DNA from: Vibrio sp. CK2-1
GTDB lineage: Bacteria > Pseudomonadota > Gammaproteobacteria > Enterobacterales > Vibrionaceae
Reading direction: 5' to 3'
Assembly: GCF_021726515.1 (NCBI RefSeq)
Contig: NZ_JAKKCJ010000002.1
Location: 558,001 to 622,000 of the forward strand
Length of the DNA stretch: 64,000 nt
The notes under the pieces are model-generated. The model saw only the letters and a list, made by a program, of their open reading frames with translations, was not told the DNA's origin and searched no databases. A program made the position numbers and the translations under genes. Shown here piece by piece: positions 1 to 9,580 of this stretch (positions within the stretch are counted from its first letter, which is position 1; the number at the start of each line of letters is the position of its first letter).

Positions 1-1
1 C

Positions 2-379
2 AGTCTTGGTGGTCCGAAAGATTTTGTACAAAACTACGATGCTTACTTACCTAAAGCTGAAATCGTTAAGCCAGTCTACGCCGAGCAAGCGGGCACAGTA
101 ACCGCTATGGATACGCGTGCGATAGGTATGGCGGTAGTATCAATGGGCGGTGGCCGTAAAGTGGCATCGGATAGCATTGATTACGCGGTTGGCTTTGACC
201 AATTTATTCGCCTAGGTGAACAAGCCGATAGCAATACTCCATTAGCGATGATTCACGCAAGAAGTGAAGCGCAATGGCAGCAAGCGGCTAACGAATTACA
301 ACAAGCGATCACGGTGTCTGATGAAACTTATCAACCGACACCAGAGATTTATCGTCAAATCCGAGCAGAAGATCTGTAA
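2..379 (+). CDS. deoA: Thymidine phosphorylase, C-terminal part (5' end outside window)
   Basis: Partial gene entering from the left edge; codons read in frame from base 2 to the TAA at 377-379, giving the last 125 residues. The visible part contains the glycine-rich [18 protein letters not shown] stretch of the pyrimidine-nucleoside phosphorylase C-terminal domain. The family converts thymidine and phosphate to thymine and deoxyribose-1-phosphate in the cytoplasm. deoB follows after 28 bases, the usual deo operon order, which strongly supports the call. The catalytic N-terminal part cannot be judged here. Confidence 0.93.
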   Translation, partial: SLGGPKDFVQNYDAYLPKAEIVKPVYAEQAGTVTAMDTRAIGMAVVSMGGGRKVASDSIDYAVGFDQFIRLGEQADSNTPLAMIHARSEAQWQQAANELQQAITVSDETYQPTPEIYRQIRAEDL

Positions 380-407
380 CGATCACTGTTTGGCAGGAGT
401 ATCAACC

Positions 408-1628
408 ATGAAACGTGCGATTATTTTAGTATTGGATTCTTTCGGTGTTGGCGCAACGCAAGATGCTGATAAATTTGGTGATGTAGGTGCCGATACCTTA
501 GGTCATATTGCCGAGCAATGTAATAAAGGTTTAGCGGATAATGAAAACCGCAGTGGTCCTTTGCGTCTACCTAACTTATCGAAACTAGGTCTAGGTAAAA
601 CCGCTCAAGAATCAACAGGGACTTTCCCAGTTGGGCTTGATGAAAATGCCGAAATCACTGGCGCTTATGCTCACGCTGCGGAACTATCTTCAGGTAAAGA
701 TACTCCGTCGGGTCACTGGGAAATTGCTGGTGTGCCAGTGCTGTTTGATTGGGGCTACTTTACCGATGAGAAAAACAGCTTCCCTCAAGAACTACTCGAT
801 AAGATTGTTGAGCGCGCTAACTTGAAAGGCTACCTAGGTAACTGTCATTCATCTGGTACGGTGATTTTAGATGAGCTTGGCGAAGAGCACATGAAGAGCG
901 GAAAACCTATCTTCTACACTTCTGCTGACTCAGTATTCCAAATTGCTTGTCATGAAGAAACCTACGGCCTAGATAACCTACTAGAACTATGCCAAATCGT
1001 ACGTGAAGAACTTGAGCCTTATAATATTGGCCGTGTTATTGCGCGCCCATTTATTGGCAATAAGCCAGGCGAATTTGCTCGTACTGGTAATCGTCGTGAT
1101 TTATCCGTTGAGCCGCCATCAGCAACCGTGCTGCAAAAACTGGTTGATGAGAAAAATGGCGAAGTGATCTCAATTGGTAAAATTTCAGATATCTACGCCG
1201 GTTGCGGTATTACCCAAAAAGTAAAAGCAACAGGCTTAGAAGCATTGTTTGATGCAACGCTAGAGCAAGTGAAAACCGCGGGTGATAACACTATCGTGTT
1301 TACTAACTTTGTGGATTTCGACTCATCTTACGGCCACCGTCGTGATGTAGCAGGCTATGCGGCGGCACTAGAGTACTTCGACAAGCGCTTACCTGAAATC
1401 CAAGCGATGCTGCAAGAAGATGACGTTTTGATTCTGACCGCTGACCATGGTTGCGATCCAACGTGGCCGGGAAGCGACCATACTCGCGAACATATCCCAG
1501 TATTGGTTTCAGGCCCTAAAATCCCAGCCGGATCATTAGGTCGCCGTGATACTTTTGCCGATATTGGCCAAAGCCTAGCAGAATACTTCGGTACGTCTGA
1601 TATGGAATACGGTAAGTCGTTTTTATAG
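408..1628 (+). CDS. deoB: Phosphopentomutase
   Basis: The 406-residue product matches the usual length of DeoB, which interconverts deoxyribose/ribose-1-phosphate and the 5-phosphate in nucleoside salvage. It belongs to the alkaline phosphatase-like metalloenzymes: VLDSFGVG near the N-terminus carries a metal-binding Asp (D10), and the metal and active-site motif [17 protein letters not shown] lies around residue 345. An in-frame open stretch extends 48 codons upstream through the end of deoA, but the ATG at 408 is preceded by CAGGAGT at about 10 bases and gives the expected [15 protein letters not shown] start. The gene is co-directional with deoA and deoD; the gap to deoD is unusually long and holds repeats. 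Confidence 0.97.
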   Translation: MKRAIILVLDSFGVGATQDADKFGDVGADTLGHIAEQCNKGLADNENRSGPLRLPNLSKLGLGKTAQESTGTFPVGLDENAEITGAYAHAAELSSGKDTPSGHWEIAGVPVLFDWGYFTDEKNSFPQELLDKIVERANLKGYLGNCHSSGTVILDELGEEHMKSGKPIFYTSADSVFQIACHEETYGLDNLLELCQIVREELEPYNIGRVIARPFIGNKPGEFARTGNRRDLSVEPPSATVLQKLVDEKNGEVISIGKISDIYAGCGITQKVKATGLEALFDATLEQVKTAGDNTIVFTNFVDFDSSYGHRRDVAGYAAALEYFDKRLPEIQAMLQEDDVLILTADHGCDPTWPGSDHTREHIPVLVSGPKIPAGSLGRRDTFADIGQSLAEYFGTSDMEYGKSFL

Positions 1629-1790
1629 ACGAATCTCGTTGCTCGAATGCTCGTAACTCGATAGCGACGGCATTCGATTAAACAAACTTCTAAAAATTAA
1701 TTGTCCGAGTGCTTTGTTCGAGAAGCAAAGCGCTCTAGTTACGAGAAGCGTAGCGCACGAGCTACGTACCTCATTAACGATTAAACAAAA
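1629..1790. repeat. Intergenic CGAG-heptamer repeat element, copy R1
   Basis: Between deoB and deoD lie runs of the CTCG/CGAG core at roughly 7-base spacing (CTCGTTG, CTCGAATG, CTCGTAA, CTCGATA at about 1635-1665). A second block at 1703-1766 contains AGAAGCAAAGCGC and AGAAGCGTAGCGC separated by CTCGTAA-like units. No credible ORF is present. It resembles the other intergenic elements in this window and separates two genes that would otherwise be close neighbours in one operon. Confidence 0.7.
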
Positions 1791-1813
1791 ATACATATAA
1801 AGGATATACAAAC

Positions 1814-2530
1814 ATGGCAACTCCACATATTAATGCTGAAATGGGTGATTTTGCAGACGTAGTACTTATGCCGGGTGACCCACTTCGCGCGCAGTACATT
1901 GCAGAAAACTTTTTAGATAACGCAGTTCAAGTGTGTAATGTACGTAATATGTTTGGTTACACAGGGACTTACCAAGGCCGTAAAGTGTCTGTAATGGGCC
2001 ACGGTATGGGTATTGCGTCTTGTTCTATCTACGTAACTGAGCTAATCAAAGATTTCGGCGTGAAGAAAATCATCCGTGTTGGTAGCTGTGGTGCGGTAAG
2101 TGACGGCATTAAATTACGTGATGTTGTGATTGGTATGGGCGCATGTACTGATTCAAAAGTAAACCGTCTACGTTTTAAAGATCACGACTTTGCAGCGATT
2201 GCTGACTACCAAATGGTAAAAAATGCAGAAGAAGCAGCGAAAGCTCGCGGTATTGATGTGAAAGTAGGTAACTTATTCTCTGCAGATTTATTCTACACGC
2301 CAGATCCAGACATGTTCAAAGTAATGGATAAGTACGGCATTCTAGGTGTTGAAATGGAAGCTGCTGGTATCTACGGTGTTGCAGCAGAGTACGGCGCGAA
2401 ATCAGTAGCGATTTGTACGGTATCTGATCATATTAAACACGGTGAGCAAACTACCTCTGATGAGCGTGCAACTACCTTCAACGATATGATTCACATTGCT
2501 CTAGATTCTGTACTACTTGGCGACAAGTAA
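1814..2530 (+). CDS. deoD: Purine nucleoside phosphorylase, DeoD type
   Basis: 238 residues, the usual size of the hexameric DeoD enzyme, which cleaves purine (deoxy)nucleosides with phosphate to the base and (deoxy)ribose-1-phosphate. Visible signatures are the N-terminal [20 protein letters not shown] with the substrate-contacting His near position 5, the phosphate-site region RVGSCGAV, the ribose-site EMEAAG and the catalytic-Asp motif [12 protein letters not shown] near residue 204. The ATG at 1814 follows an AAGGATA ribosome site. It is the last gene of the deo operon and is followed at once by a strong terminator hairpin. Confidence 0.98.
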   Translation: MATPHINAEMGDFADVVLMPGDPLRAQYIAENFLDNAVQVCNVRNMFGYTGTYQGRKVSVMGHGMGIASCSIYVTELIKDFGVKKIIRVGSCGAVSDGIKLRDVVIGMGACTDSKVNRLRFKDHDFAAIADYQMVKNAEEAAKARGIDVKVGNLFSADLFYTPDPDMFKVMDKYGILGVEMEAAGIYGVAAEYGAKSVAICTVSDHIKHGEQTTSDERATTFNDMIHIALDSVLLGDK

Positions 2531-2552
2531 GCAACGAAGTTAAATCTTAGTA

Positions 2553-2598
2553 ATAAAAAAACCTCTTGATGATCGACCATCAAGAGGTTTTATTTTTT
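2553..2598. terminator. Bidirectional terminator between deoD and ytjB
   Basis: A-run, then the stem AAACCTCTTGATG pairing with CATCAAGAGGTTT around a short GATCGAC loop, then a T-rich tail. The A and T tracts on either side suit termination of both converging genes. Confidence 0.9.
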
Positions 2599-2613
2599 AA
2601 ACTCGAAACCCGT

Positions 2614-3216
2614 CTATAAATCTTTAAGTAAAATATTCTCTACTTGATCTTTGGGCTTATAAAGCAGTAGTAAGCACAATAGCACGCCACCAATAAAGCT
2701 TAATATCAGCATCATATACATCAAGTGATCACTATTACGGTAGCGGTGATCGGATATCGCTGTAACCTTGCCTTTTTCAAAGGTGATACGCATAAAGCCG
2801 ACGATCGTCTCTTCATGAAAAATTGGTTTAACTAATTGCTCTCGACCGATAGAAGCAGTTTTTAGTGGTGTATCTAAACCAAGAATCTCTCGAACATCTT
2901 TGGCATCATCGCTGGCAACCAGTTTGATCCCTTCTGTATTGTAAATCGTGGCATCAAACACTAATTCGTCTGAGGCTATTTGGTTGGCCAGTTTGAGCAA
3001 GTTGTCTTGGTCATCATTGGCAATTAAATCAGTTGCGGTTAATGCGGCTTGTGATATTAAAATGTTGGTTAGAGTTTCAAGCTGCTGACTTTGGATATGT
3101 TCGTTATCACGGCTTATCACAAAGCTATTGATGATGGTATAAGCAAACATTCCGCCTAGCAGGATGATCGCGACAAAGCGTAAAAAAACACGCCAAGAAA
3201 ACAGCGAAGTTTGCAT
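2614..3216 (-). CDS. ytjB: SMP/YtjB family membrane protein
   Basis: 200-residue protein of the Smp/YtjB family, whose role is not well defined. It shows one N-terminal membrane segment (about residues 10-30), a periplasm-facing middle domain and a second hydrophobic segment near residues 165-187 (MYMMLILSFIGGVLLCLLLL), followed by a short charged tail. The topology resembles sensor-like proteins without a signalling output domain. The family gene stands divergently before serB in gammaproteobacteria, exactly as here. An upstream TTG would add one residue; the ATG at 3216 is chosen because AAAGGAAA lies about 7 bases before it. Confidence 0.85.
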   Translation of the reverse strand: MQTSLFSWRVFLRFVAIILLGGMFAYTIINSFVISRDNEHIQSQQLETLTNILISQAALTATDLIANDDQDNLLKLANQIASDELVFDATIYNTEGIKLVASDDAKDVREILGLDTPLKTASIGREQLVKPIFHEETIVGFMRITFEKGKVTAISDHRYRNSDHLMYMMLILSFIGGVLLCLLLLYKPKDQVENILLKDL

Positions 3217-3432
3217 CAAGAGTTTCCTTTATATCGTAATAATTAACGAAAAGAAGTGAATTGTTAGTTTGGGACTTGCGTTAATAAATTGCAATAGGGT
3301 AAGTTGCTATGCATTATTGTGAGATAACGCATAAACCCAGTTACTTGAGGGTAAACCTGACCATTGCTGTTTGGGTAATATTAATACCGCAATGACATAA
3401 ATTCTAATTATTTGGATAAAAAAGGCAAAAAC

Positions 3433-4434
3433 ATGGACGTGTCAGCATCTTTCAGCATTTCGCAACGTAGTTTAAAAATTCAACGAAGTATGTCGTTGGT
3501 GAAGCGTTTGCCGGAATCTCGTTTGTATTCGAGTTTAGATAAACAAAAAGCTCAGTGGATCATTTTTGGTGAGCATTTAGCGATTGGTCATTTTGATCGA
3601 ATTGACGTGTTTACGGGACGCTTCAACCCTGTGCTTGATTCATGGAAAGTCGGGCATTATGAAGTCGCTTTAATGGGCGGTGAGCTTATTCCTGAAATGA
3701 TTGAATTTATTCATGGGCTTGGTTTGGATTGTGCGTCTATCAGCGTACTACCTGAATTAACCAAGCCGGGCTTAATTGTGATGGATATGGACTCCACGGC
3801 AATTCAAATCGAATGTATTGACGAAATTGCCAAGCTAGCAGGTGTTGGTGAACAAGTATCCGAAGTCACTGAGCGAGCAATGCAAGGTGAGTTAGATTTT
3901 GAAGAAAGTTTAAGAGAACGCGTTGGTGCATTAAAAGGCGCAGATGAATCGATTCTAGCTCAGGTGCGTGAGAATTTGCCTTTAATGCCAGATTTAGCGG
4001 AACTCGTGACGACCCTAAAACAGCTAGGCTGGAAAACCGCGATTGCTTCAGGCGGTTTCACCTATTTCTCAGACTACTTAAAAGAAACACTAGGGTTAGA
4101 CTACGCCCAATCAAATACCTTAGAAATTGTTGATGGTAAATTAACCGGCAAAGTTCTTGGCGATATTGTTTCAGCAGAAACCAAAGCCGATATTTTAGTA
4201 ACCCTTGCCGATGAATATGACGTCGAACAACACAATACAATTGCAGTAGGTGATGGAGCGAATGATCTGGTCATGATGGCAACTGCCGGTTTAGGGGTGG
4301 CTTATCATGCGAAACCTAAAGTTGAACAACAAGCTAAAACCGCGATCCGTTACGCTGGCCTTGGCGGAGTGCTGTGTATCTTGTCTGCAGCATTAGTACA
4401 GCAAAAACGTGTGAGTTGGAAAGCGATTCCATAA
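3433..4434 (+). CDS. serB: Phosphoserine phosphatase
   Basis: 333-residue HAD-superfamily enzyme for the last step of serine synthesis (phosphoserine to serine). HAD motif I is DMDST at residues 118-122 (D118 nucleophile, D120 acid/base), motif II lies in the IASGGFTYF segment, and motif III/IV is GDGANDL near the C-terminus. The N-terminal ~100 residues correspond to the regulatory-type domain of proteobacterial SerB. A TTG at 3412 would add seven residues; the ATG at 3433 has an AAAGG site and is preferred. It is divergent from ytjB and upstream of radA, the same order as in enterobacteria. Confidence 0.96.
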   Translation: MDVSASFSISQRSLKIQRSMSLVKRLPESRLYSSLDKQKAQWIIFGEHLAIGHFDRIDVFTGRFNPVLDSWKVGHYEVALMGGELIPEMIEFIHGLGLDCASISVLPELTKPGLIVMDMDSTAIQIECIDEIAKLAGVGEQVSEVTERAMQGELDFEESLRERVGALKGADESILAQVRENLPLMPDLAELVTTLKQLGWKTAIASGGFTYFSDYLKETLGLDYAQSNTLEIVDGKLTGKVLGDIVSAETKADILVTLADEYDVEQHNTIAVGDGANDLVMMATAGLGVAYHAKPKVEQQAKTAIRYAGLGGVLCILSAALVQQKRVSWKAIP

Positions 4435-4437
4435 CAG

Positions 4438-4588
4438 CGTGTCGAGTTGCGAGGACGCTTCGCTCGAGATCCGAAAAGCGGGTTCGTTATTCGAATTTCG
4501 GGCGTTTCACTGCTCGTCGCTCGGAAAAGAGAGTTTCCATTACTCGAAATAAATTCTTTAATCTTTTTCGAGACACGAGACACGTTTA
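4438..4588. repeat. Intergenic CGAG-heptamer repeat element, copy R2
   Basis: Fills the serB-radA gap. It contains a 32-base core at 4448-4479 that matches copy R4 (9207-9238) at 29 of 32 positions, followed by AAAAGCGGGTTCG, also shared with R4. At its right end is a perfect two-copy heptamer CGAGACA CGAGACA at 4569-4582. Small ORFs across it on both strands are compositional artefacts. Confidence 0.75.
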
Positions 4589-4624
4589 ACCATTTATATT
4601 CACTCAATTAAGGTACTTTTCTTC

Positions 4625-6007
4625 ATGGCGAGTAAAGCAAAACGAGCGTATGTCTGTAATGACTGTGGTGCGGATTTTCCACGTTGGCAGGGGCAATGTA
4701 ATGCCTGTGGTGCATGGAACACTATTACAGAAGTTCGATTAGCGGCTTCGCCTCAAGTGGCACGTAATGAACGTTTATCTGGTTATGCCGGTTCGCAGTC
4801 GGATGCACAAGTTCAGAACTTATCCGAAATTGATTTGCAAGAAGTACCGCGTTTTTCGACAGGCTTTAAAGAGTTTGATCGTGTACTAGGTGGCGGGATA
4901 GTTCCCGGTGCCGCGGTGTTAATTGGTGGTAACCCCGGCGCAGGTAAAAGTACGCTATTGCTGCAAACCGTGTGTCGTTTAGCCGCGCAAATGCCAACCT
5001 TATATGTCACCGGTGAAGAATCTCTACAACAAGTGGCGATGCGTGCCTCTCGTCTTGGTTTGCCAAAAGAGCACTTAAAAATGCTGTCGGAAACCAATGT
5101 CGATAAGATTTGCCAGATAGCGGAAAAAGAACAACCGAAAATCATGGTGATCGATTCCATACAGGTAATGCATGTTGCCGATGTTCAATCATCACCGGGA
5201 AGTGTTTCTCAAGTTCGTGAATCGGCAACCACCTTAACTCGTTATGCCAAGCAAAATAATGTCGCAGTATTTTTAGTTGGCCACGTAACTAAAGATGGCA
5301 CCCTAGCAGGTCCGAAAGTACTAGAGCATATTATTGACTGTTCTGTATTACTGGATGGTAGTGCGGATAGTCGCTTTAGAACGCTACGTAGTCATAAAAA
5401 CCGTTTTGGCGCAGTCAATGAATTAGGCGTATTTGCCATGACCGGCCAAGGATTAAAAGAAGTCAGTAATCCTTCGGCGATCTTCTTATCGCGTGGTGAT
5501 GAAGAAACTTCTGGCAGTTCGGTGATGGTGGTATGGGAAGGTACCAGACCTTTGTTGGTCGAGATCCAAGCGCTGGTGGATTATTCTCAGCTATCTAATC
5601 CACGGCGCGTGGCTGTCGGTCTCGACCAAAACCGTTTATCTATGCTACTTGCGGTGCTGCATAAACACGGCGGTTTGCAAATGGCGGATCAAGATGTATT
5701 TGTTAACGTCGTCGGCGGGGTCAAGGTCGCAGAAACCAGTGCCGATTTAGCATTGTTAATGGCGCTACTCTCTAGCTTTAAAGATCGCCCACTACCAAAA
5801 GATGTCGTGGTGTTTGGCGAAGTCGGTCTAGCCGGTGAAATTCGCCCAGTGCCAAGTGGCCAAGAGCGTTTAATGGAAGCGTATAAACACGGCTTTAAAA
5901 AAGCGATCGTACCAGCCGCCAATATGCCGAAAGGTGGAATCGCAGGCATGCAGATCCACGGAGTGAAGAAGTTATCGGAAGCGATAGATGCGTTTGATGA
6001 GTTGTAA
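4625..6007 (+). CDS. radA: DNA repair protein RadA (Sms)
   Basis: 460 residues, typical for RadA, a RecA-like ATPase that promotes branch migration and processing of recombination intermediates. Domains in order: N-terminal zinc finger with C11, C14, C25 and C28; RecA-like ATPase with Walker A GGNPGAGKST at 101-110; the family-specific KNRFG motif at 258-262; and a C-terminal Lon-protease-like domain (without protease function in the family) from about residue 290. The ATG at 4625 is set by the conserved start before the zinc finger. It follows serB in the same direction, separated by a repeat element. Confidence 0.97.
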   Translation: MASKAKRAYVCNDCGADFPRWQGQCNACGAWNTITEVRLAASPQVARNERLSGYAGSQSDAQVQNLSEIDLQEVPRFSTGFKEFDRVLGGGIVPGAAVLIGGNPGAGKSTLLLQTVCRLAAQMPTLYVTGEESLQQVAMRASRLGLPKEHLKMLSETNVDKICQIAEKEQPKIMVIDSIQVMHVADVQSSPGSVSQVRESATTLTRYAKQNNVAVFLVGHVTKDGTLAGPKVLEHIIDCSVLLDGSADSRFRTLRSHKNRFGAVNELGVFAMTGQGLKEVSNPSAIFLSRGDEETSGSSVMVVWEGTRPLLVEIQALVDYSQLSNPRRVAVGLDQNRLSMLLAVLHKHGGLQMADQDVFVNVVGGVKVAETSADLALLMALLSSFKDRPLPKDVVVFGEVGLAGEIRPVPSGQERLMEAYKHGFKKAIVPAANMPKGGIAGMQIHGVKKLSEAIDAFDEL

Positions 6008-6008
6008 A

Positions 6009-6100
6009 AGCGAAGCTCGGACGCTGCGCTTATCGTTGCTCGGTACTCGATGTGTTCTTTCGATAAACGAGCAGCGTAGCGTCCGAGACACGAGCTTCGT
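6009..6100. repeat. Intergenic repeat copy R3 forming a large inverted repeat
   Basis: Lies between the converging ends of radA and mtgA. Outer arms CGAAGCTCG (6011-6019) and CGAGCTTCG (6091-6099) pair exactly, and inside them CTCGGACGCTGCGCT pairs with AGCGTAGCGTCCGAG with one mismatch. The interior has heptamer units (CTCGGTA, CTCGATG). The fold could terminate both genes, although no long T tract follows. Confidence 0.75.
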
Positions 6101-6789
6101 TAATCCATCCCCCTCAAATACCCTAATCCTAATTGATTCATCTGAGTTTCAATCCAATCAATCCGCTGCCAGACATAAGGCGTTGGGCTTTGGACGTGAA
6201 ACTTATAGGGATTGGGAAGCACGGCGGCTAATCGAGCGGCTTGTGACATAGATAGTTGGCTGGCTGGGATGCCATAATAATGTAGGCTGGCAGCTTGTAC
6301 GCCAAAAATGCCCGGACCAAATTCGACTATATTGAGATAAATCTCTAGAACTCTAGATTTACCCCATTCCAACTCAATCAATAAACTGAGGTAGGCTTCC
6401 AGTGCTTTGCGGAAGATATCTTTACCGGGCCAGAGATATAAGTTTTTGACGGTTTGTTGAGTTAAGGTACTGGCACCACGAAAGCGTTCGCCAGAAATCA
6501 TATCTGCAATGGCTTTTTGAGTGGAAACAAAATCAATGCCGTAGTGTTTTGGAAAGCGTTGATCTTCTGAAGCGATCACTGCTAGTTGCATATATGGGGA
6601 AATATTGTCTAAATTTACCCAGTCAGTGGGGGAGTAATGACGGTATTGCTCTGGTGGAAACCAAGCGCGTTGCACTTTCCAACTCCATACGAATGGGTTG
6701 ATGAATTTAAGTGGCAAAGTGATGACGATGGTAACAACGAAGAAAGAGATTAATATCCGTATTAACCATTTTTTAAACCACTGACTCAT
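6100..6789 (-). CDS. mtgA: Monofunctional biosynthetic peptidoglycan transglycosylase
   Basis: 229-residue GT51 glycosyltransferase that polymerises glycan strands from lipid II at the outer face of the inner membrane. A single N-terminal membrane anchor spans residues 9-30. The catalytic region ASEDQRFPKHYGID carries the essential Glu at about residue 75, and the second GT51 motif RGASTLTQQTVKNLYL follows. There is no transpeptidase domain, so this is the monofunctional form. An open frame extends 47 codons upstream, but the ATG at 6789 is preceded by AAGGAAG and gives the normal MSQWFKKWL start. It converges on radA. Confidence 0.95.
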   Translation of the reverse strand: MSQWFKKWLIRILISFFVVTIVITLPLKFINPFVWSWKVQRAWFPPEQYRHYSPTDWVNLDNISPYMQLAVIASEDQRFPKHYGIDFVSTQKAIADMISGERFRGASTLTQQTVKNLYLWPGKDIFRKALEAYLSLLIELEWGKSRVLEIYLNIVEFGPGIFGVQAASLHYYGIPASQLSMSQAARLAAVLPNPYKFHVQSPTPYVWQRIDWIETQMNQLGLGYLRGMD

Positions 6790-6957
6790 GCGCTTCCTTT
6801 GCTTGAATATGTTTAAAGTAGAATAATGTGAAGCAATTAGAATAGCGAGAGTTTGAGAAAAAGCTAACCGATTAATGACGAAATAATCACTAATTAATCG
6901 CATGAAAAAAGATTTTTTATCCAAATGCACGCAGGGGATATCAGTCTTGACAGATTG

Positions 6958-6966
6958 TGTTATACT
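6958..6966 (+). promoter_or_regulatory. Extended -10 promoter for the second EF-G gene
   Basis: TGTTATACT is an extended -10 (TG, one base, TATACT) 38 bases before the ATG. A TTGACA at 6947-6952 is only 8 bases away and so cannot act as its -35. Assignment is by motif only. Confidence 0.55.
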
Positions 6967-7003
6967 CTGCGCGAACTTTATATCCTATTAATAGAGTAAG
7001 ACA

Positions 7004-9094
7004 ATGACTGACTTATCAAAATACAGAAACATTGGTATTTTTGCGCACGTTGATGCGGGTAAAACTACCACGACTGAGCGTATCCTTAAGCTGACTGGTA
7101 CTATCCATAAAACTGGTGAAGTACATGATGGCGAATCAACTACTGACTTCATGGAGCAGGAAGCTGAGCGCGGTATTACAATCCAATCAGCAGCGGTAAG
7201 TTGTTTCTGGAAAGACCACCGTTTCAACGTTATCGACACCCCGGGACACGTTGACTTTACAGTAGAAGTATATCGTTCTCTTAAAGTTCTTGACGGCGGT
7301 ATCGGTGTATTCTGTGGTTCTGGTGGTGTTGAACCACAATCAGAAACTAACTGGCGTTACGCGAACGAATCTGAAGTAGCACGTATCATTTTCGTAAACA
7401 AACTGGACCGTATGGGTGCAGATTTCTACCGTGTAACTGAGCAAGTACGTAAAGTACTTGGCGCAACTCCATTAATCATGACTCTACCAATCGGTATCGA
7501 AGATGATTTCAAAGGTGTTGTAGACGTTCTTTCTCGTAAAGCGTACATCTGGGACGAAACTGGTCTTCCAGAAAACTACACTGTTGAAGATGTTCCTGCG
7601 GACATGGTTGACGATGTTGAGCAATACCGTGAAGAAATGATCGAAACGGCTGTTGAGCAAGACGACGAACTAATGATGGCTTACATGGAAGGTGAAGAGC
7701 CTTCTGTTGAAGAAATCAAACGTTGTATCCGTAAAGGTACTCGTGACCTAGCGTTCTTCCCAACATACTGTGGTTCAGCGTTTAAAAACAAAGGTATGCA
7801 ACTAGTACTTGATGCTGTTGTTGATTACCTACCATCTCCAACTGAAGTTGATCCTCAACCTCTTATGGATGAAGAAGGCAACGAAACTGGCGAACACGCT
7901 ATCGTTTCTGCTGATGAGACTTTCAAAGCACTAGCATTCAAAATAATGGATGACCGTTTTGGCGCTCTAACTTTCGTTCGTATTTACTCTGGTAAATTGA
8001 ACAAAGGTGACACCATCTTGAACTCGTTCACAGGTAAAACTGAGCGTGTTGGTCGTATGGTTGAGATGCAAGCCGATGAGCGTAAAGAACTTTCTTTCGC
8101 ACAAGCGGGCGACATCATCGCTATCGTTGGTATGAAGAATGTTCAAACTGGTCACACGCTATGTGATCCTAAACATCAAGTTACTCTAGAGCCAATGGTA
8201 TTCCCAACTCCAGTAATCTCGATTGCTGTACAGCCTAAAGATAAAGGCGGTTCTGAGAAAATGGGTATTGCTATCGGTAAAATGGTTGCAGAAGATCCAT
8301 CTTTCCAAGTTGAAACTGATGAAGATTCAGGCGAAACCATCCTTAAAGGTATGGGTGAGCTTCACTTAGACATCAAAGTAGACATCTTGAAGCGTACATA
8401 CGGCGTAGACCTAATCGTTGGTCAACCTCAGGTTGCTTACCGTGAAACTATCACTAAAGAAATTGAAGATAGCTACACACATAAGAAACAGTCTGGTGGT
8501 TCTGGTCAATTCGGTAAGATCGACTACCGTATCAAGCCTGGCGAACAAAATTCTGGCTTTACGTTCAAATCAACAGTTGTTGGTGGTAACGTACCTAAAG
8601 AGTTCTGGCCTGCAATTGAAAAAGGCTTCGCTGGCATGATGGATCACGGTGTTCTAGCTGGCTTCCCTACGTTAGACGTTGAAGTTGAACTATTTGACGG
8701 TGGTTTCCACGCAGTCGATTCATCTGCAGTAGCATTTGAAATCGCAGCGAAAGGTGCATTCCGTCAATCTATGCCTAAAGCTGGCGCTCAACTTCTTGAG
8801 CCTATCATGGCTGTAGACGTGTTCACTCCAGAAGATCACGTTGGTGATGTAATCGGTGACCTTAACCGTCGTCGTGGTATGATCAAAGACCAAGAAGCAG
8901 GCGTTACAGGCGTTCGCATCAAGGCTGACGTACCGCTTTCAGAAATGTTCGGTTACATCGGTTCTCTACGTACAATGACTTCTGGTCGTGGTCAGTTCTC
9001 TATGGAGTTCGCACACTACGCACCATGTCCTGCAAACGTAGCAGAGCAAGTAATTGCTGACGTTAAAGCACGTAAAGAAGCTGAGAAGAAGTAA
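7004..9094 (+). CDS. fusA: Elongation factor G, second (non-str-operon) copy
   Basis: 696-residue translational GTPase. It carries G1 AHVDAGKTT (14-22), the switch-II motif DTPGH, G4 NKLD, then EF-G domains II-V ending in a lysine-rich tail. EF-G drives ribosome translocation or, with RRF, ribosome recycling. It stands alone with its own promoter and terminator, not beside rpsL/rpsG/tufA, so it is probably the EF-G2 paralogue known from Vibrio genomes. Codon choice looks strongly biased towards the set used in highly expressed genes (many CGT, GGT, CTA, GAA). Whether it is specialised for recycling or stress cannot be read from the sequence. Confidence 0.93.
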   Translation: MTDLSKYRNIGIFAHVDAGKTTTTERILKLTGTIHKTGEVHDGESTTDFMEQEAERGITIQSAAVSCFWKDHRFNVIDTPGHVDFTVEVYRSLKVLDGGIGVFCGSGGVEPQSETNWRYANESEVARIIFVNKLDRMGADFYRVTEQVRKVLGATPLIMTLPIGIEDDFKGVVDVLSRKAYIWDETGLPENYTVEDVPADMVDDVEQYREEMIETAVEQDDELMMAYMEGEEPSVEEIKRCIRKGTRDLAFFPTYCGSAFKNKGMQLVLDAVVDYLPSPTEVDPQPLMDEEGNETGEHAIVSADETFKALAFKIMDDRFGALTFVRIYSGKLNKGDTILNSFTGKTERVGRMVEMQADERKELSFAQAGDIIAIVGMKNVQTGHTLCDPKHQVTLEPMVFPTPVISIAVQPKDKGGSEKMGIAIGKMVAEDPSFQVETDEDSGETILKGMGELHLDIKVDILKRTYGVDLIVGQPQVAYRETITKEIEDSYTHKKQSGGSGQFGKIDYRIKPGEQNSGFTFKSTVVGGNVPKEFWPAIEKGFAGMMDHGVLAGFPTLDVEVELFDGGFHAVDSSAVAFEIAAKGAFRQSMPKAGAQLLEPIMAVDVFTPEDHVGDVIGDLNRRRGMIKDQEAGVTGVRIKADVPLSEMFGYIGSLRTMTSGRGQFSMEFAHYAPCPANVAEQVIADVKARKEAEKK

Positions 9095-9119
9095 TTCTTT
9101 TTCGCTGATTAAAGCTTAA

Positions 9120-9152
9120 TAAAAACCCGCTATTGATAGCGGGTTTTTTTAT
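9120..9152 (+). terminator. Rho-independent terminator after EF-G
   Basis: AACCCGCTAT pairs with ATAGCGGGTT around a TG-containing loop, followed by seven T. Confidence 0.93.
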
Positions 9153-9170
9153 GTCGGAATAATGAAGGTA

Positions 9171-9245
9171 GCTAGTTTCTAGTTCCTAGGAAAAGCGGGT
9201 TCGGGGTGCGAGGACGCTTTGTTCGAGAGCCGAAAAGCAAGATGT
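9171..9245. repeat. Intergenic repeat element, copy R4
   Basis: Between the EF-G terminator and the converging VF530-family gene. It begins with a 7-base-period block TAGTTTC TAGTTCC TAGG (9174-9190), then AAAAGCGGGTTCG, then the 32-base core at 9207-9238 shared at 29 of 32 bases with R2. Confidence 0.75.
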
Positions 9246-9251
9246 TCGCAA

Positions 9252-9464
9252 CTATCCTTTCAAATCAATATAGATCTGTTCAACTTTTTCTCTTGCCCAA
9301 GGTGTGCGGCGTAAAAACTTTAAGCTTGATTTAATGCTTGGATCTTTTTTGAAGCAGTTAATGTTTACCATTTGACTGAGTTGTTCCCAGCCGTAATGCT
9401 CAACTAGATCGGTGAGTAATTTTTGAAGTGTGATTCCATGTAGAGGATCGTTGTTTTGAGTCAT
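9252..9464 (-). CDS. VF530-family (DUF2132) small protein, putative DNA-binding
   Basis: 70-residue protein with the recognisable VF530/DUF2132 sequence: [21 protein letters not shown], then [19 protein letters not shown], then TPWAREKVE. The family is named from an Aliivibrio fischeri protein; a nucleic-acid-binding role has been suggested from structure, but the physiological function is unknown. It is cytoplasmic, with no signal or membrane segment. It converges on the EF-G gene. Its upstream region (9465-9580) is followed by the heptamer array R5, so the promoter lies in just over 100 bases next to repetitive DNA. Confidence 0.85.
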   Translation of the reverse strand: MTQNNDPLHGITLQKLLTDLVEHYGWEQLSQMVNINCFKKDPSIKSSLKFLRRTPWAREKVEQIYIDLKG

Positions 9465-9580
9465 GTTAGGGGGAACCTGCTATAAAATAAGATGCGCCGA
9501 GTATAGCAAGTAGGGGAGCGAATATAAGTATATTATTGAACAATAAGATATTGACAGTAAGTGGCATGTTGGAAAAACTT

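Noticed and set aside
4350..4607. Two overlapping small ORFs on opposite strands between serB and radA
   Set aside because: They lie on repeat R2 and the end of serB, have no ribosome sites and resemble no family.
6947..6952. TTGACA as -35 of the EF-G promoter
   Set aside because: Only 8 bases separate it from TATACT; functional spacing is about 17. The extended -10 is the better reading.
9536..9580. Mobile element or phage attachment site beside the R5 array
   Set aside because: No transposase, integrase, terminal inverted repeats or target duplication was seen here or elsewhere in the window.
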